Assembly (NCBI RefSeq): GCF_900142215.1
Contig: NZ_FRAC01000044.1
Span: forward strand, 1 to 38,720
DNA length: 38,720 bases
DNA from: Anaerocolumna jejuensis DSM 15929
GTDB taxonomy: Bacteria > Bacillota > Clostridia > Lachnospirales > Lachnospiraceae
Direction of reading: 5' to 3'
Shown here: positions 23,595 through 32,166 of the stretch, one piece after another
Numbering within the stretch: the stretch's first letter is position 1
Layout: every line of letters begins with the position of its first letter
Translations under genes and position numbers: made by a program
Notes under the pieces: generated by a model
The model's input: only the letters and a program-made list of their open reading frames with translations
What the model was told of the DNA's origin: nothing
Databases searched by the model: none

Positions 23595-24518
23595 TTATTG
23601 TAATAATTGTACTTTATTGTGGAGACAGGTAACGGTAACTTCGGAAAAATCTCCAGGGCATTCCCCATCCAGATGGATGACCTGAGGAGACTTAAGCTTT
23701 ACACTCAGTTCCCTGCAATGAAAGGTTTCCACTCCTCGAAAGCCGGCATGCTTTCCGACCAACAGGAAAGGCAGTATTGTTATCAGCTTCGGCTTTGAAA
23801 GGCCGTGAACGAAACAGATGGAAAGCTTTCCGTCATTAGGGTCTGCTTCCGGTGCCATTTTCATACCGCCGCCTTCATATTTTTGTATCATGGAGGTGAC
23901 TAAGAGAAGCTTCCGGTAATTTTTATAAGGACCCCCATCAGCGGAAATCATGCCTTCCATAAAAGGTCTTGCAAAGAGCTGTTTGAGAGCCAGAATGATA
24001 TAGGTCAGTTTGCCCAGCTTTATGTGGTTTAAAAAGTTTTTTAATGGAGCATGTAAGGCTTCCCTGCAAACGGAGGCATCATAGCCCAGTCCGGTACTGA
24101 CTAAAAAGACATTATGCAGCTCCTTATCGGGAGTGGTTACAAGTCCCATATCCATTAAGTGGAGTTCTTTGCTGTTTAATATCCGGTCCAGATTTTCCAG
24201 CGGATTTTTGGATAGCCCGAGACTCCTGCCAAGGTCATTGCTGGACCCTGCCGGTATGTAACCTATATGAGCCCTTTCTATATCGGGAATACCATTGACT
24301 ACTTCATTGACTGTTCCGTCACCGCCTATAATTACAAGCTTTAAAATGCCGGCGTTTTCAGAAAAGATATGTTCCGCGAGTTCTCTTCCATGACCTGCAT
24401 GGGTGGTCAGGCAGCTTACGTATTCGATTGACCGCCTGTCTAACTCCTTTTGGACCTGATGCCAGATGTGTATTCCTTTACCGGTACAGGAGTGTGGATT
24501 TATTATAAAGTAGTACAT
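23595..24518 (-). CDS. YegS/DagK-family lipid (diacylglycerol) kinase (307 aa)
   Basis: A soluble lipid kinase of the DAGK catalytic family that phosphorylates diacylglycerol or a related lipid, recycling it into phospholipid or teichoic-acid metabolism. The N-terminus YYFIINPHSCTGKG is followed by the nucleotide-binding motif GGDGTVNEVVNG (about residues 62-73), then IPAGSSNDLGRSLGL (about 84-98) and a C-terminal beta domain ending with HLDGECPG. ATG 24518 is chosen over an in-frame ATG at 24557 because the family motif begins right after it and AGGGGA lies 5-6 nt upstream. Substrate specificity cannot be read from sequence. Confidence 0.92.
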   Translation of the reverse strand: MYYFIINPHSCTGKGIHIWHQVQKELDRRSIEYVSCLTTHAGHGRELAEHIFSENAGILKLVIIGGDGTVNEVVNGIPDIERAHIGYIPAGSSNDLGRSLGLSKNPLENLDRILNSKELHLMDMGLVTTPDKELHNVFLVSTGLGYDASVCREALHAPLKNFLNHIKLGKLTYIILALKQLFARPFMEGMISADGGPYKNYRKLLLVTSMIQKYEGGGMKMAPEADPNDGKLSICFVHGLSKPKLITILPFLLVGKHAGFRGVETFHCRELSVKLKSPQVIHLDGECPGDFSEVTVTCLHNKVQLLQ

Positions 24519-24666
24519 GAATTCCCCTATTCTAGCGCATGCGCATATAACGTTCAATCTATGTAAATTCTATCGAATCTTATAAGCAAAGTCAACACTG
24601 CTTTTGTGAAAAAACACAAGAAAAAGATTATTACAGATGCCATGCAAAACATATGACAAATGTAAC

Positions 24667-24695
24667 TTGAGTAAAGAGCCGGATTTCGGTATGAT
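24667..24695 (+). promoter_or_regulatory. probable promoter of the LiaF-like/DUF4097 pair
   Basis: TTGAGT (24667-24672) and TATGAT (24690-24695), 17-bp spacer. AGGAGG at 24711-24716 serves as ribosome binding site. Confidence 0.6.
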
Positions 24696-24727
24696 AGAAA
24701 CATAAATTCAAGGAGGTAAAATTTGAT

Positions 24728-25408
24728 ATGAAGTTAACACCATCCAATCTAATATGGGGGATTTTATTTATTATACTAGGCATCGGTTTCGGAGGAGATG
24801 TAATGGGTCTGTGGAATTTTAACCTGTTCTTTTCCGGCTGGTGGACGTTATTTATCATTATACCAAGTGCAGTAAGCATTTTTCAGAACGGAGCGAGGAC
24901 AGGAAATATCGTTTGGCTTGCCATTGGTGTCATGCTCTTTTTAGGACAGCAGGATATAGTGGATTTTGATATAATAGGTAAGCTTATAGTTCCCATTATC
25001 TTTGTACTGATCGGATTCAGCATAATATTCCGCAATTCCTTTCATACAAATAGAGATCAGTATAAAAATGTAAAGTTTCAGGGCGGTATGAACCAGCACT
25101 CCGCAATTTTCGCCGGAAATGAATATCATATACGGGGCGAGAGATTTTTAGGTACCAATATGAACGCTATCTTTGGCGGAGTGGAGCTGGATTTAAGAGA
25201 AGCAATTATTGAGGAAGATATTGTAATAAACGCAACGGTCGCTTTTGGCGGTATTGATATTTCAGTACCGGGCAATGTTAATGTTAAGGTATCCAATATA
25301 CCTATCTTTGGTGGTGTAAGTAATAAGGCCGGCAGGACCTATAATGAATCACTGCCCACTATTTACGTGAATTCCACCTGTATGTTTGGAGGGATTGATA
25401 TTAAATGA
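24728..25408 (+). CDS. LiaF-like membrane protein (226 aa)
   Basis: Four hydrophobic segments in the first 105 residues (about 8-24, 36-52, 60-77, 84-101) with short loops fit the DUF5668/LiaF membrane part. The C-terminal about 110 residues are a beta-rich domain with repeated FGG-type turns (IFGGVELDLREA, AFGGIDISVP, IFGGVSNKAG, MFGGIDIK) as in the LiaF C-terminus. LiaF in Bacillus restrains the LiaRS cell-envelope stress system; no LiaRS genes are adjacent here, so the partner is unknown. The stop overlaps the next start (ATGA). Confidence 0.85.
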   Translation: MKLTPSNLIWGILFIILGIGFGGDVMGLWNFNLFFSGWWTLFIIIPSAVSIFQNGARTGNIVWLAIGVMLFLGQQDIVDFDIIGKLIVPIIFVLIGFSIIFRNSFHTNRDQYKNVKFQGGMNQHSAIFAGNEYHIRGERFLGTNMNAIFGGVELDLREAIIEEDIVINATVAFGGIDISVPGNVNVKVSNIPIFGGVSNKAGRTYNESLPTIYVNSTCMFGGIDIK

Positions 25409-26271
25409 GTGAATTTCAGAAAATAATAAAGTATGCGGCAATGGCCTTTGCCATCTTTCTGGCTGTGGGCATCATAACAGGCATAATCGGAGGGGTATTG
25501 GCGCTGACAGGAGTCATATCAGCAGTCTCGGACACGAATACAGAAAGTGCTTCAGGTGGAGGGACTATGGATTTTGACAAGGAATTTGAAGGAATCAGCA
25601 ATTTTCATATTAAGAACGGAGTCGGTGAACTTTCCTTAGTAAAGGGAAGCGGTGATAAGGTAAGAGTAACGGCTGCAGATGTTACAAAGGATTTCCGCGC
25701 ATCGGTTATTTCCGGGGATGAATTAAATATCACCACAAAAACGAATTTCTGGCATATATTTAACTGGGGAATCAAAATACACACAAAGCCACGTATCACG
25801 GTGTATCTGCCGGAGAATTTTGAAGGGAAAAATGTCATAATAGATGCCGGTGCCGGAAATATAAAGCTGGAGGACTTGAACTGTGAAAAGCTTGATATCA
25901 ATGCCGGAGTCGGAAATATAAACGGTGACAATGTAAAGACCCAAAGGCTTACGGTTGACGGCGGAGTGGGCGAAATAAGCATGTACGGTGTGACGGCAGA
26001 AGGCTCGGATATTAATGCCGGAGTTGGAAATATCCGTATTCAGGGAGCACTTTACGGTAGAAATACCGTGGATGCCGGAGTGGGGGATATTACCCTGACC
26101 CTGAAGGGTTCAACTGACAATTACAATATTAAGGTAGATCCTGGCATCGGAAATATTTATATAGACGGTAATAAATACGGACAGATGTCCTGGAATAATA
26201 AAACGGCTGAAAATTCCTTTGATATTGACGGCGGAGTGGGTAACATCCACGTTGATTTCAAAAATGATTAG
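25405..26271 (+). CDS. DUF4097 beta-repeat membrane-anchored protein (288 aa)
   Basis: An N-terminal hydrophobic helix (about residues 11-40) acts as an anchor or uncleaved signal. From about 55 on, the protein is a DUF4097-type beta solenoid built from repeats such as INAGVGNI, VDGGVGEI, INAGVGNIRI, VDAGVGDI and IDGGVGNIHV, spaced about 19-20 residues apart. Such proteins (for example LiaG/YvlB-like) lie outside the membrane in envelope-stress loci; their function is unknown. Four-base overlap with the LiaF-like gene indicates translational coupling. A strong terminator follows. Confidence 0.87.
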   Translation: MSEFQKIIKYAAMAFAIFLAVGIITGIIGGVLALTGVISAVSDTNTESASGGGTMDFDKEFEGISNFHIKNGVGELSLVKGSGDKVRVTAADVTKDFRASVISGDELNITTKTNFWHIFNWGIKIHTKPRITVYLPENFEGKNVIIDAGAGNIKLEDLNCEKLDINAGVGNINGDNVKTQRLTVDGGVGEISMYGVTAEGSDINAGVGNIRIQGALYGRNTVDAGVGDITLTLKGSTDNYNIKVDPGIGNIYIDGNKYGQMSWNNKTAENSFDIDGGVGNIHVDFKND

Positions 26272-26291
26272 CTGAGTTAAAAATACGGATG

Positions 26292-26330
26292 ATGCATGAA
26301 AAAGCGGCTTATTGCCGCTTTTTCGTGCAT
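26292..26330 (+). terminator. intrinsic terminator after the DUF4097 gene
   Basis: 17-bp arms (26292-26308 and 26314-26330, one G-T pair) with a core AAAAAGCGGC/GCCGCTTTTT and a 5-nt loop. Confidence 0.9.
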
Positions 26331-26447
26331 TTATTATATTGAGAAAGAAAGTTGCTTTTAATTTCGTATACTAAAGGACATATATGGAAATAAATATAGG
26401 AATATAAGTGTAATCTTATCTTTGCCTGCCCTAAACTTAGGTTATAC

Positions 26448-26476
26448 ATGACATTACTGATAAAATATGGTATACT
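26448..26476 (+). promoter_or_regulatory. probable promoter of the M16C peptidase gene
   Basis: ATGACA (26448-26453) and TATACT (26471-26476), 17-bp spacer. The leader to the ATG at 26561 would be about 78 nt. Confidence 0.5.
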
Positions 26477-26560
26477 ATCCATTAGTTTTAAAAAGGGAAG
26501 TCATTTTATAAGTGACAACAGGGGAAGGGATGGATTCCAAGAAAAATAAGGAGGTACAAT

Positions 26561-29509
26561 ATGGCCAGAAATATAAAAAGCAGCAAGGAATTAGGCAGCT
26601 TAACAGATTATGAGCTCCTTTCGGAAGAGGAGTTAAAAGACATAAATAGTTTTGGGGTACTGTTAAAACATAAGAAAACAGGTGCCAGAATAGCGATTGT
26701 TTCCAACGATGATAACAACAAGGTATTTTCCGTAGGCTTTCGTACGCCTCCCTTTGACAGCACAGGAGTAGCCCATATTATTGAACATTCCGTACTGTGC
26801 GGCTCCAGGGACTTTCCAGCCAAGGATCCGTTTATTGAACTTGCCAAGGGCTCTTTAAATACCTTTTTAAATGCAATGACCTATCCGGATAAGACCATAT
26901 ATCCGGTAGCCAGCTGCAACGAGCAGGATTTTCAAAATCTGATGCACGTATATATGGATGCGGTTTTCTATCCGAATATGTACAAGAAGGAGGAAATCTT
27001 TAAACAGGAGGGCTGGCATTACGAGCTGGAACACGAAGACAGCGAGCTTATTTATAATGGTGTGGTCTATAATGAAATGAAGGGTGCTTTCTCTTCACCG
27101 GAGCAGTTTCTGTTCCGTACCATTCAAAATGCCCTTTTCCCGGATACGGCTTACGGCGTAGAATCCGGCGGAGACCCTGATTACATTCCGGATTTGACCT
27201 ATACAGGCTTTCTGGATTTTCATAAAAGATATTACCATCCCTCCAATAGCTATATCTATCTGTACGGAGATATGGATGTAAATGAAAAGCTTGACTGGCT
27301 CCATGAAAAATATTTAAGCCAGTTCGAGTATCATTATGTGGATTCCGAAATAAAATTCCAGGAGCCCTTTAAGGAGAGAAGGGATCTGACCACCTTTTAT
27401 CCCTTAAGTGAACAGGAAGAGCTGGCTTCTAATACCTATTACAGCTATAATATGTCCATTGGCACCAGCCTTGACAGTGAATTGTGCATGGCTTTTCAGA
27501 TACTGGAATATGTCCTGCTTTCTTCACCGGGAGCTCCACTTAAGCAGGCTTTACTGGATGCGGGCATTGGTAAGGACATCATCAGCAGCTTTGACGGGGA
27601 CACCTATCAGCCCATATTCTCTGTTATTGCAAAGAATGCGGACATTAACCAAAAGGATGATTTCCTCAGGGTTATAAAGGCTACTCTGGAAAAAGTGGTA
27701 AAAGAGGGAATCGACGAAAAGTCCCTGCGTGCTGCTATTAATTACTATGAATTCAAGTACAGAGAAGCGGATTTCGGACAGTTCCCTAAGGGACTTATGT
27801 ATGGAATCCAAATGCTGGGCAGCTGGCTCTATGATGATTCCAAGCCCTTTATCAAGCTGAATTCCAATACTCTGTTTGAAAATCTTAAGGATAAAATCAA
27901 TACGGACTACTATGTCAGACTGATTGAAAACTATTTACTGGGCAATCCTCATGTAGCCCTGGTAACACTTGTGCCCAAGAAGGGACTCAATTCTGAAAAA
28001 GAAGAGAAGCTGAAGGGAAAATTACAGGCCTATAAAGAAAGCCTTTCCGGAGAAGAAATCCGGAAGCTGATAGAGGACACCAGCAGCCTGAAAGAATATC
28101 AGGATACGCCGTCTACGAAAGAGGAGCTTGAAAGTATTCCTCTTCTCAGTGTGGAGGATATCGATAAGAAATCACAGCCCTTTTACAATGAGGAAAAGGA
28201 TGTGGATGGCATTACCATCGTGCACCACAATGTATTTACCAACGGTATTGCTTATATGAGGCTGATATTTGACCTGGAGGACATCCCCAAGGAGCTGACA
28301 CCTTATATCGGACTTCTTTCCTCCGTCCTGGGACTTGTGGATACCGAGCATTACAGCTACCTGGAACTGTCCAATGAAATCAATATCCATACGGGAGGAA
28401 TCAGCTGTGATTTAAGCTGTTATGGCAAAAAGAACAGCATGAACCAATACCTGCCGGCTCTGATAATGGATGTAAAGGCCCTCTATGAGGAGATGGACGA
28501 TGCCTTTGATTTACTGAAGGAAATCATAAGCTTTACCAAACTGGAGGATAAAAAGCGCCTCCTGGAAATTGTATCCGAGATTAAATCCAGACTCCTTATG
28601 CACCTGACCTCCGCAGGACATTCTGCTGCTGTAGACAGGGCAATGTCATATTTTTCGGAAAGCTCCAGATTCAGCGAAGAAGTTAAGGGTATCGCTTTTT
28701 ATAAATTTATTGAAAAGCTGGAAGCAAACTTTATTGAGGAAGCAGATGAAGTTATCCGCAAATTAAAGCTTTTAATGAACTATATCTTCCGCAAGGAGAA
28801 TCTCATTATCAGTTTTACCTCCAATACAGAAGGCCTTGATACCTTAAAGGGCAAGCTGCTTCCTTTTGTAGAACAGCTGAAGGAAGAGCCTGTTGAAAAA
28901 GAAGAGGAGCATTTTGAATTAAGAAAGGCAAATGAAGGCTTTAAGACTTCCGGGCAGGTGCAGTATGTGGCAAGGACAGGTAATTTCCTGCGGGCCGGCT
29001 ATCAGTACACCGGTGCCTTAGAGGTATTAAAGGTGATTTTAAGCTATGAGTACCTTTGGACCAATATCCGTGTTAAGGGCGGAGCCTATGGCTGCATGTG
29101 CGGCTTCTCAAGCATCAGCGGCAACGGATATTTTACTTCCTACAGGGACCCGAATCTGAAGGAAACCAATGAAATCTATGATAAAACAGCCGAATATATC
29201 CGAAACTTTACGGCGGATGAACGGGACATGACAAAATATATTATCGGAACCATCAGCGGAATTGATACTCCACGTACACCCCGCATGAAGGGAGACGCCT
29301 CCATGGGAGCCTATATTACAGGGCTTAAGGAGGAAGATGTACAAAGGCAGAGAGATGAAGTGCTTCATGCCACAAAGGAAGACATCCGAAAGCTTGCGGA
29401 TATCGTAAAGGCTATTATGGACTGCGGCAATCTCTGTGTAATCGGCAGTGAGAGCAAGATTGAGCAGAACAGGGACTTATTTATGGAAGTAAAGAATCTT
29501 TCAAATTAA
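26561..29509 (+). CDS. M16C-family zinc metallopeptidase, PreP-like (982 aa)
   Basis: A large single-chain insulinase-family peptidase like presequence protease PreP and Clostridial hypA-type proteins, which degrade short peptides inside a closed chamber. The inverted zinc motif HIIEH is at 72-76 (two His ligands and the catalytic Glu) and the third ligand is Glu172 in YNEMKGAF. The C-terminal half holds the inactive paired domains with VKGGAYGCMCGFSS near 845-858, the conserved R/Y-type substrate region. There is no signal peptide, so it is probably cytosolic, degrading imported or waste peptides. AAGGAGG precedes the ATG. Confidence 0.95.
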   Translation: MARNIKSSKELGSLTDYELLSEEELKDINSFGVLLKHKKTGARIAIVSNDDNNKVFSVGFRTPPFDSTGVAHIIEHSVLCGSRDFPAKDPFIELAKGSLNTFLNAMTYPDKTIYPVASCNEQDFQNLMHVYMDAVFYPNMYKKEEIFKQEGWHYELEHEDSELIYNGVVYNEMKGAFSSPEQFLFRTIQNALFPDTAYGVESGGDPDYIPDLTYTGFLDFHKRYYHPSNSYIYLYGDMDVNEKLDWLHEKYLSQFEYHYVDSEIKFQEPFKERRDLTTFYPLSEQEELASNTYYSYNMSIGTSLDSELCMAFQILEYVLLSSPGAPLKQALLDAGIGKDIISSFDGDTYQPIFSVIAKNADINQKDDFLRVIKATLEKVVKEGIDEKSLRAAINYYEFKYREADFGQFPKGLMYGIQMLGSWLYDDSKPFIKLNSNTLFENLKDKINTDYYVRLIENYLLGNPHVALVTLVPKKGLNSEKEEKLKGKLQAYKESLSGEEIRKLIEDTSSLKEYQDTPSTKEELESIPLLSVEDIDKKSQPFYNEEKDVDGITIVHHNVFTNGIAYMRLIFDLEDIPKELTPYIGLLSSVLGLVDTEHYSYLELSNEINIHTGGISCDLSCYGKKNSMNQYLPALIMDVKALYEEMDDAFDLLKEIISFTKLEDKKRLLEIVSEIKSRLLMHLTSAGHSAAVDRAMSYFSESSRFSEEVKGIAFYKFIEKLEANFIEEADEVIRKLKLLMNYIFRKENLIISFTSNTEGLDTLKGKLLPFVEQLKEEPVEKEEEHFELRKANEGFKTSGQVQYVARTGNFLRAGYQYTGALEVLKVILSYEYLWTNIRVKGGAYGCMCGFSSISGNGYFTSYRDPNLKETNEIYDKTAEYIRNFTADERDMTKYIIGTISGIDTPRTPRMKGDASMGAYITGLKEEDVQRQRDEVLHATKEDIRKLADIVKAIMDCGNLCVIGSESKIEQNRDLFMEVKNLSN

Positions 29510-29562
29510 AAAGATAGAAATGAAGTAAAAACAAAGACAAAAGAAAGTGTGAAGAATCGTAA

Positions 29563-30471
29563 ATGAAAAAGCAAGAATATAAATCGGGGTTTGTGACGTT
29601 AATCGGGCGCCCCAATGTGGGAAAATCAACCCTAATGAACCATTTAATCGGACAGAAGATAGCCATAACCTCTGATAAGCCCCAGACCACCAGAAACCGT
29701 ATACAGACGGTTTACACAGAGGAGGGGGGCCAGATCATCTTCCTGGACACTCCGGGCATCCATAAAGCCAAGAACAAGCTGGGGGAATATATGGTATCCA
29801 CCGCGGAGCGGACTATGAGAGAAGTGGATGTAGTGCTGTGGCTTGTAGAGCCTACGACCTTTATCGGAGCAGGTGAAAGGCATATTGCCGAGCAGCTGTT
29901 AAAGGTAAAGACCCCGGTTATTCTTGTTATCAATAAAGTCGATACCGTAAAAAGAGAGGAAATCCTGAAGTATATCGAAGCCTATAAGGACATTTACTCC
30001 TTTGCGGATATTGTACCGGTATCCGCACTAAAGGGTGAAAATACAAAGGAATTAATACGGACCATATTCAAATACCTGCCCCAGGGACCTATGTATTATG
30101 ATGAGGATACCATCACGGACCAGCCGGAGAAACAGATTACCGCAGAGCTTATCAGAGAGAAGGCCTTAAGGCTCTTAAGCGATGAAATTCCTCATGGTAT
30201 AGCGGTGGCAATTGACAGCATGAAGGAGAGAAAAGATGGCAGTATGATGGACATTGATGCGACCATTGTATGTGAAAGGGACAGTCATAAGGGTATCATT
30301 ATCGGAAAAAACGGTGAGAAGTTAAAGCAGATTGGCATGCAGTCCAGAAGAGAAATTGAAAATCTTCTGGACATGAAGGTGAATCTAAAGCTGTGGGTCA
30401 AGGTAAAAAAAGATTGGCGTGACAGCGATTTTCTAATAAAGAACTACGGTTACGACAAGCGAGAAATTTAA
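29563..30471 (+). CDS. era: GTPase Era (302 aa)
   Basis: An essential GTPase that binds the 3' end of 16S rRNA and assists 30S subunit assembly. G1 GRPNVGKS (15-22), the G2-region TTRNRIQ, G3 DTPG (62-65), G4 NKVD (124-127) and G5 VSALKG are present. The C-terminal KH domain (about 205-290) contains GIIIGKNGEKLKQIG. Length is standard. The ribosome binding site is weak (GTGTGAAG upstream). It heads the era - small gene - recO cluster. Confidence 0.97.
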   Translation: MKKQEYKSGFVTLIGRPNVGKSTLMNHLIGQKIAITSDKPQTTRNRIQTVYTEEGGQIIFLDTPGIHKAKNKLGEYMVSTAERTMREVDVVLWLVEPTTFIGAGERHIAEQLLKVKTPVILVINKVDTVKREEILKYIEAYKDIYSFADIVPVSALKGENTKELIRTIFKYLPQGPMYYDEDTITDQPEKQITAELIREKALRLLSDEIPHGIAVAIDSMKERKDGSMMDIDATIVCERDSHKGIIIGKNGEKLKQIGMQSRREIENLLDMKVNLKLWVKVKKDWRDSDFLIKNYGYDKREI

Positions 30472-30574
30472 TCCGGACATTTGCAAGCTGGATAGTATTC
30501 CCGGTTTAAAACAGGCTTAATGTGGGTATGCTTTTAAGGTAATATAAAAGTCTGTTTTAGAAGGGGGAAATGAT

Positions 30575-30760
30575 ATGAGAAACAATGAGTATTGGGAAAT
30601 ATTTGCAAGAAGCGGAAACATACACGATTATTTAAGTTACATTGCTTGTACCGTAGAAAGAGGTATGGAAGTAAGAAACGGTAGCAAGAAAGAGGGTGGC
30701 AGCCATAATGACAGCAACGGCTGTGACGGGAATGGTTCTTTCAGCCATGCCCGTGGGTGA
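30575..30760 (+). CDS. YqzL-like small protein
   Basis: A short ORF of 61 codons between era and recO with the pattern YWEIFARSGNIHDYLSYI, resembling YqzL-type proteins (aromatic-x-x-F-x-x-(S/T)-G-x-(I)-x-x-YL) found at this place in Firmicutes. AGAAGGGGG is 9-14 nt upstream. After about residue 30 it becomes Gly/Asn/Ser-rich and overlaps recO by 53 nt in another frame, so its C-terminal part may be non-functional. Function unknown. Confidence 0.6.
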   Translation: MRNNEYWEIFARSGNIHDYLSYIACTVERGMEVRNGSKKEGGSHNDSNGCDGNGSFSHARG

Positions 30761-31451
30761 GTATGATAAAAGGCTTGTCATACTTACGAAAGAAAAAGGA
30801 AAAATCACTGCATTTGCAAAAGGCGCTAGAAAACCCGGTAGTGCCTTTTTAGCATGCAGTAATCCATTTTCCTTTGGAACCTTTGAGCTTTATGAAGGAA
30901 GAAGTGCCTATACGGTCCTGGCCGTCAATATTACAAATTATTTTGAAGAATTAAGAGTTGATGTGGAGGGCGCTTACTATGGAATGTACTTTTGTGAGCT
31001 GGCGGACTACTATTCCCATGAATTCGAAGACGGAGGAGAAAGCCTTAAGCTCCTTTACCAATCCTTAAAGGCCTTAAGCCTTGAGAATATCGGAAAACCA
31101 CTGGTAAGAAGAATATATGAGCTTCGCCTGTTTCAGATAAATGGTGTGGCACCCCAGGTATTTGCCTGTGTAAAGTGCGGACGGAAGGAGGAGCTTGTAT
31201 CCTATAAGGAAACCCTTTCCGGAGTACTTTGTAAGAACTGCCACACTGGCAGCAAGGATACTGTGAAGATATCGGAAGCAGCTCTTTATACCATGCAATA
31301 CATATTAAGTGCTCCTTTGACAAAGCTTTATACCTTTACCGTATCAGGAGAGGTCTTACAAGAGCTTGAAACCTGTATGGATATCCATGCAAGGGAGCAG
31401 ATTGATAGAGAATTGAAATCCTTAAAAATCCTGAAAATGATGCTGCTGTAA
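30708..31451 (+). CDS. recO: DNA repair protein RecO (247 aa)
   Basis: A recombination mediator that, with RecR, loads RecA on SSB-covered single strands. The OB-fold N-terminus reads VTGMVLSAMPVGEYDKRLVI and KGARKPGS; the C-terminal zinc finger has a CVKCG pair and a later CKNC pair, as in Gram-positive RecO. ATG 30708 aligns with the family N-terminus; GAGGGTG lies 10 nt upstream. A GTG four codons earlier is an alternative. It overlaps the small upstream ORF. Confidence 0.94.
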   Translation: MTATAVTGMVLSAMPVGEYDKRLVILTKEKGKITAFAKGARKPGSAFLACSNPFSFGTFELYEGRSAYTVLAVNITNYFEELRVDVEGAYYGMYFCELADYYSHEFEDGGESLKLLYQSLKALSLENIGKPLVRRIYELRLFQINGVAPQVFACVKCGRKEELVSYKETLSGVLCKNCHTGSKDTVKISEAALYTMQYILSAPLTKLYTFTVSGEVLQELETCMDIHAREQIDRELKSLKILKMMLL

Positions 31452-31524
31452 TTTTAGGTTGAAATTAACAGTTTTTAAGGTTAAAATGATAAAGACTTTA
31501 ACGATATCCAGATGGAGGAAAATT

Positions 31525-32121
31525 ATGAAAAAACTCTATTTTAGTGCAGCCCTTTTGCTATGTCTTGTAATACTTGCCGGCTGCAGTAATAATAAAGAAA
31601 TTGACACGAAAAATATCCAGAAAGATACCTTTCTGATAAAGAAAGACAGCAGTATCGAAGCCGGTACCGTGGAAAGCTTTGACAAAGGTTACTATGATGT
31701 CAAGGAGCTTGATAAATATATTACCAATAAGTTAAACCGGTATAATACGGCAGCGGGAGCGGAAACAGTTACCAAAAAAAGTCTGGAGCTTAAGAATTCC
31801 AAGGCAGTACTGGTTCTTACCTATAAGGCCCTGGCGGATTTTAACGGATTTAATAAGACCGATATCAAGCTGCTGACTACGGCAGATGCAATGAGTGGGG
31901 ATACGGAGATTCCCCAGAGCTTTACGGCGGTAAAAAAGCATAAAACGGTGACAGCCGATAAGGCCCTGGAAAATAATAAATATAATGTGCTGATTGTAAA
32001 AGAGAATCTTGACGTATTACTGCAAGGTACTATAAAATATTATTCTGGCGGAACGCTGGTGAATAAGCATAGTATACAGACAGCTGATACAGGCAGTACG
32101 TTTATTGTTTACAAGCCGTAA
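31525..32121 (+). CDS. putative lipoprotein (198 aa)
   Basis: ATG 31525 follows GGAGGAAAA and opens a clear lipoprotein signal: MKKLYFSAALLLCLVILAGC, lipobox LAGC with the lipid-bearing Cys at residue 20. The mature part is Lys/Thr/Asp-rich and mainly beta or mixed. I recognise no family. In-frame codons upstream (from 31459) lack a ribosome binding site. It lies between recO and glyQS on the same strand and may be co-transcribed. Confidence 0.82.
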   Translation: MKKLYFSAALLLCLVILAGCSNNKEIDTKNIQKDTFLIKKDSSIEAGTVESFDKGYYDVKELDKYITNKLNRYNTAAGAETVTKKSLELKNSKAVLVLTYKALADFNGFNKTDIKLLTTADAMSGDTEIPQSFTAVKKHKTVTADKALENNKYNVLIVKENLDVLLQGTIKYYSGGTLVNKHSIQTADTGSTFIVYKP

Positions 32122-32166
32122 TGTAAGAAGGAATTAATAGAGTCTAAGGAGGCAGAGGGAAATAAG

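Noticed and set aside
32122..32166. T-box leader before glyQS
   Set aside because: Only 45 nt separate it from the preceding gene and no T-box motif (TGGNACC) is present there.
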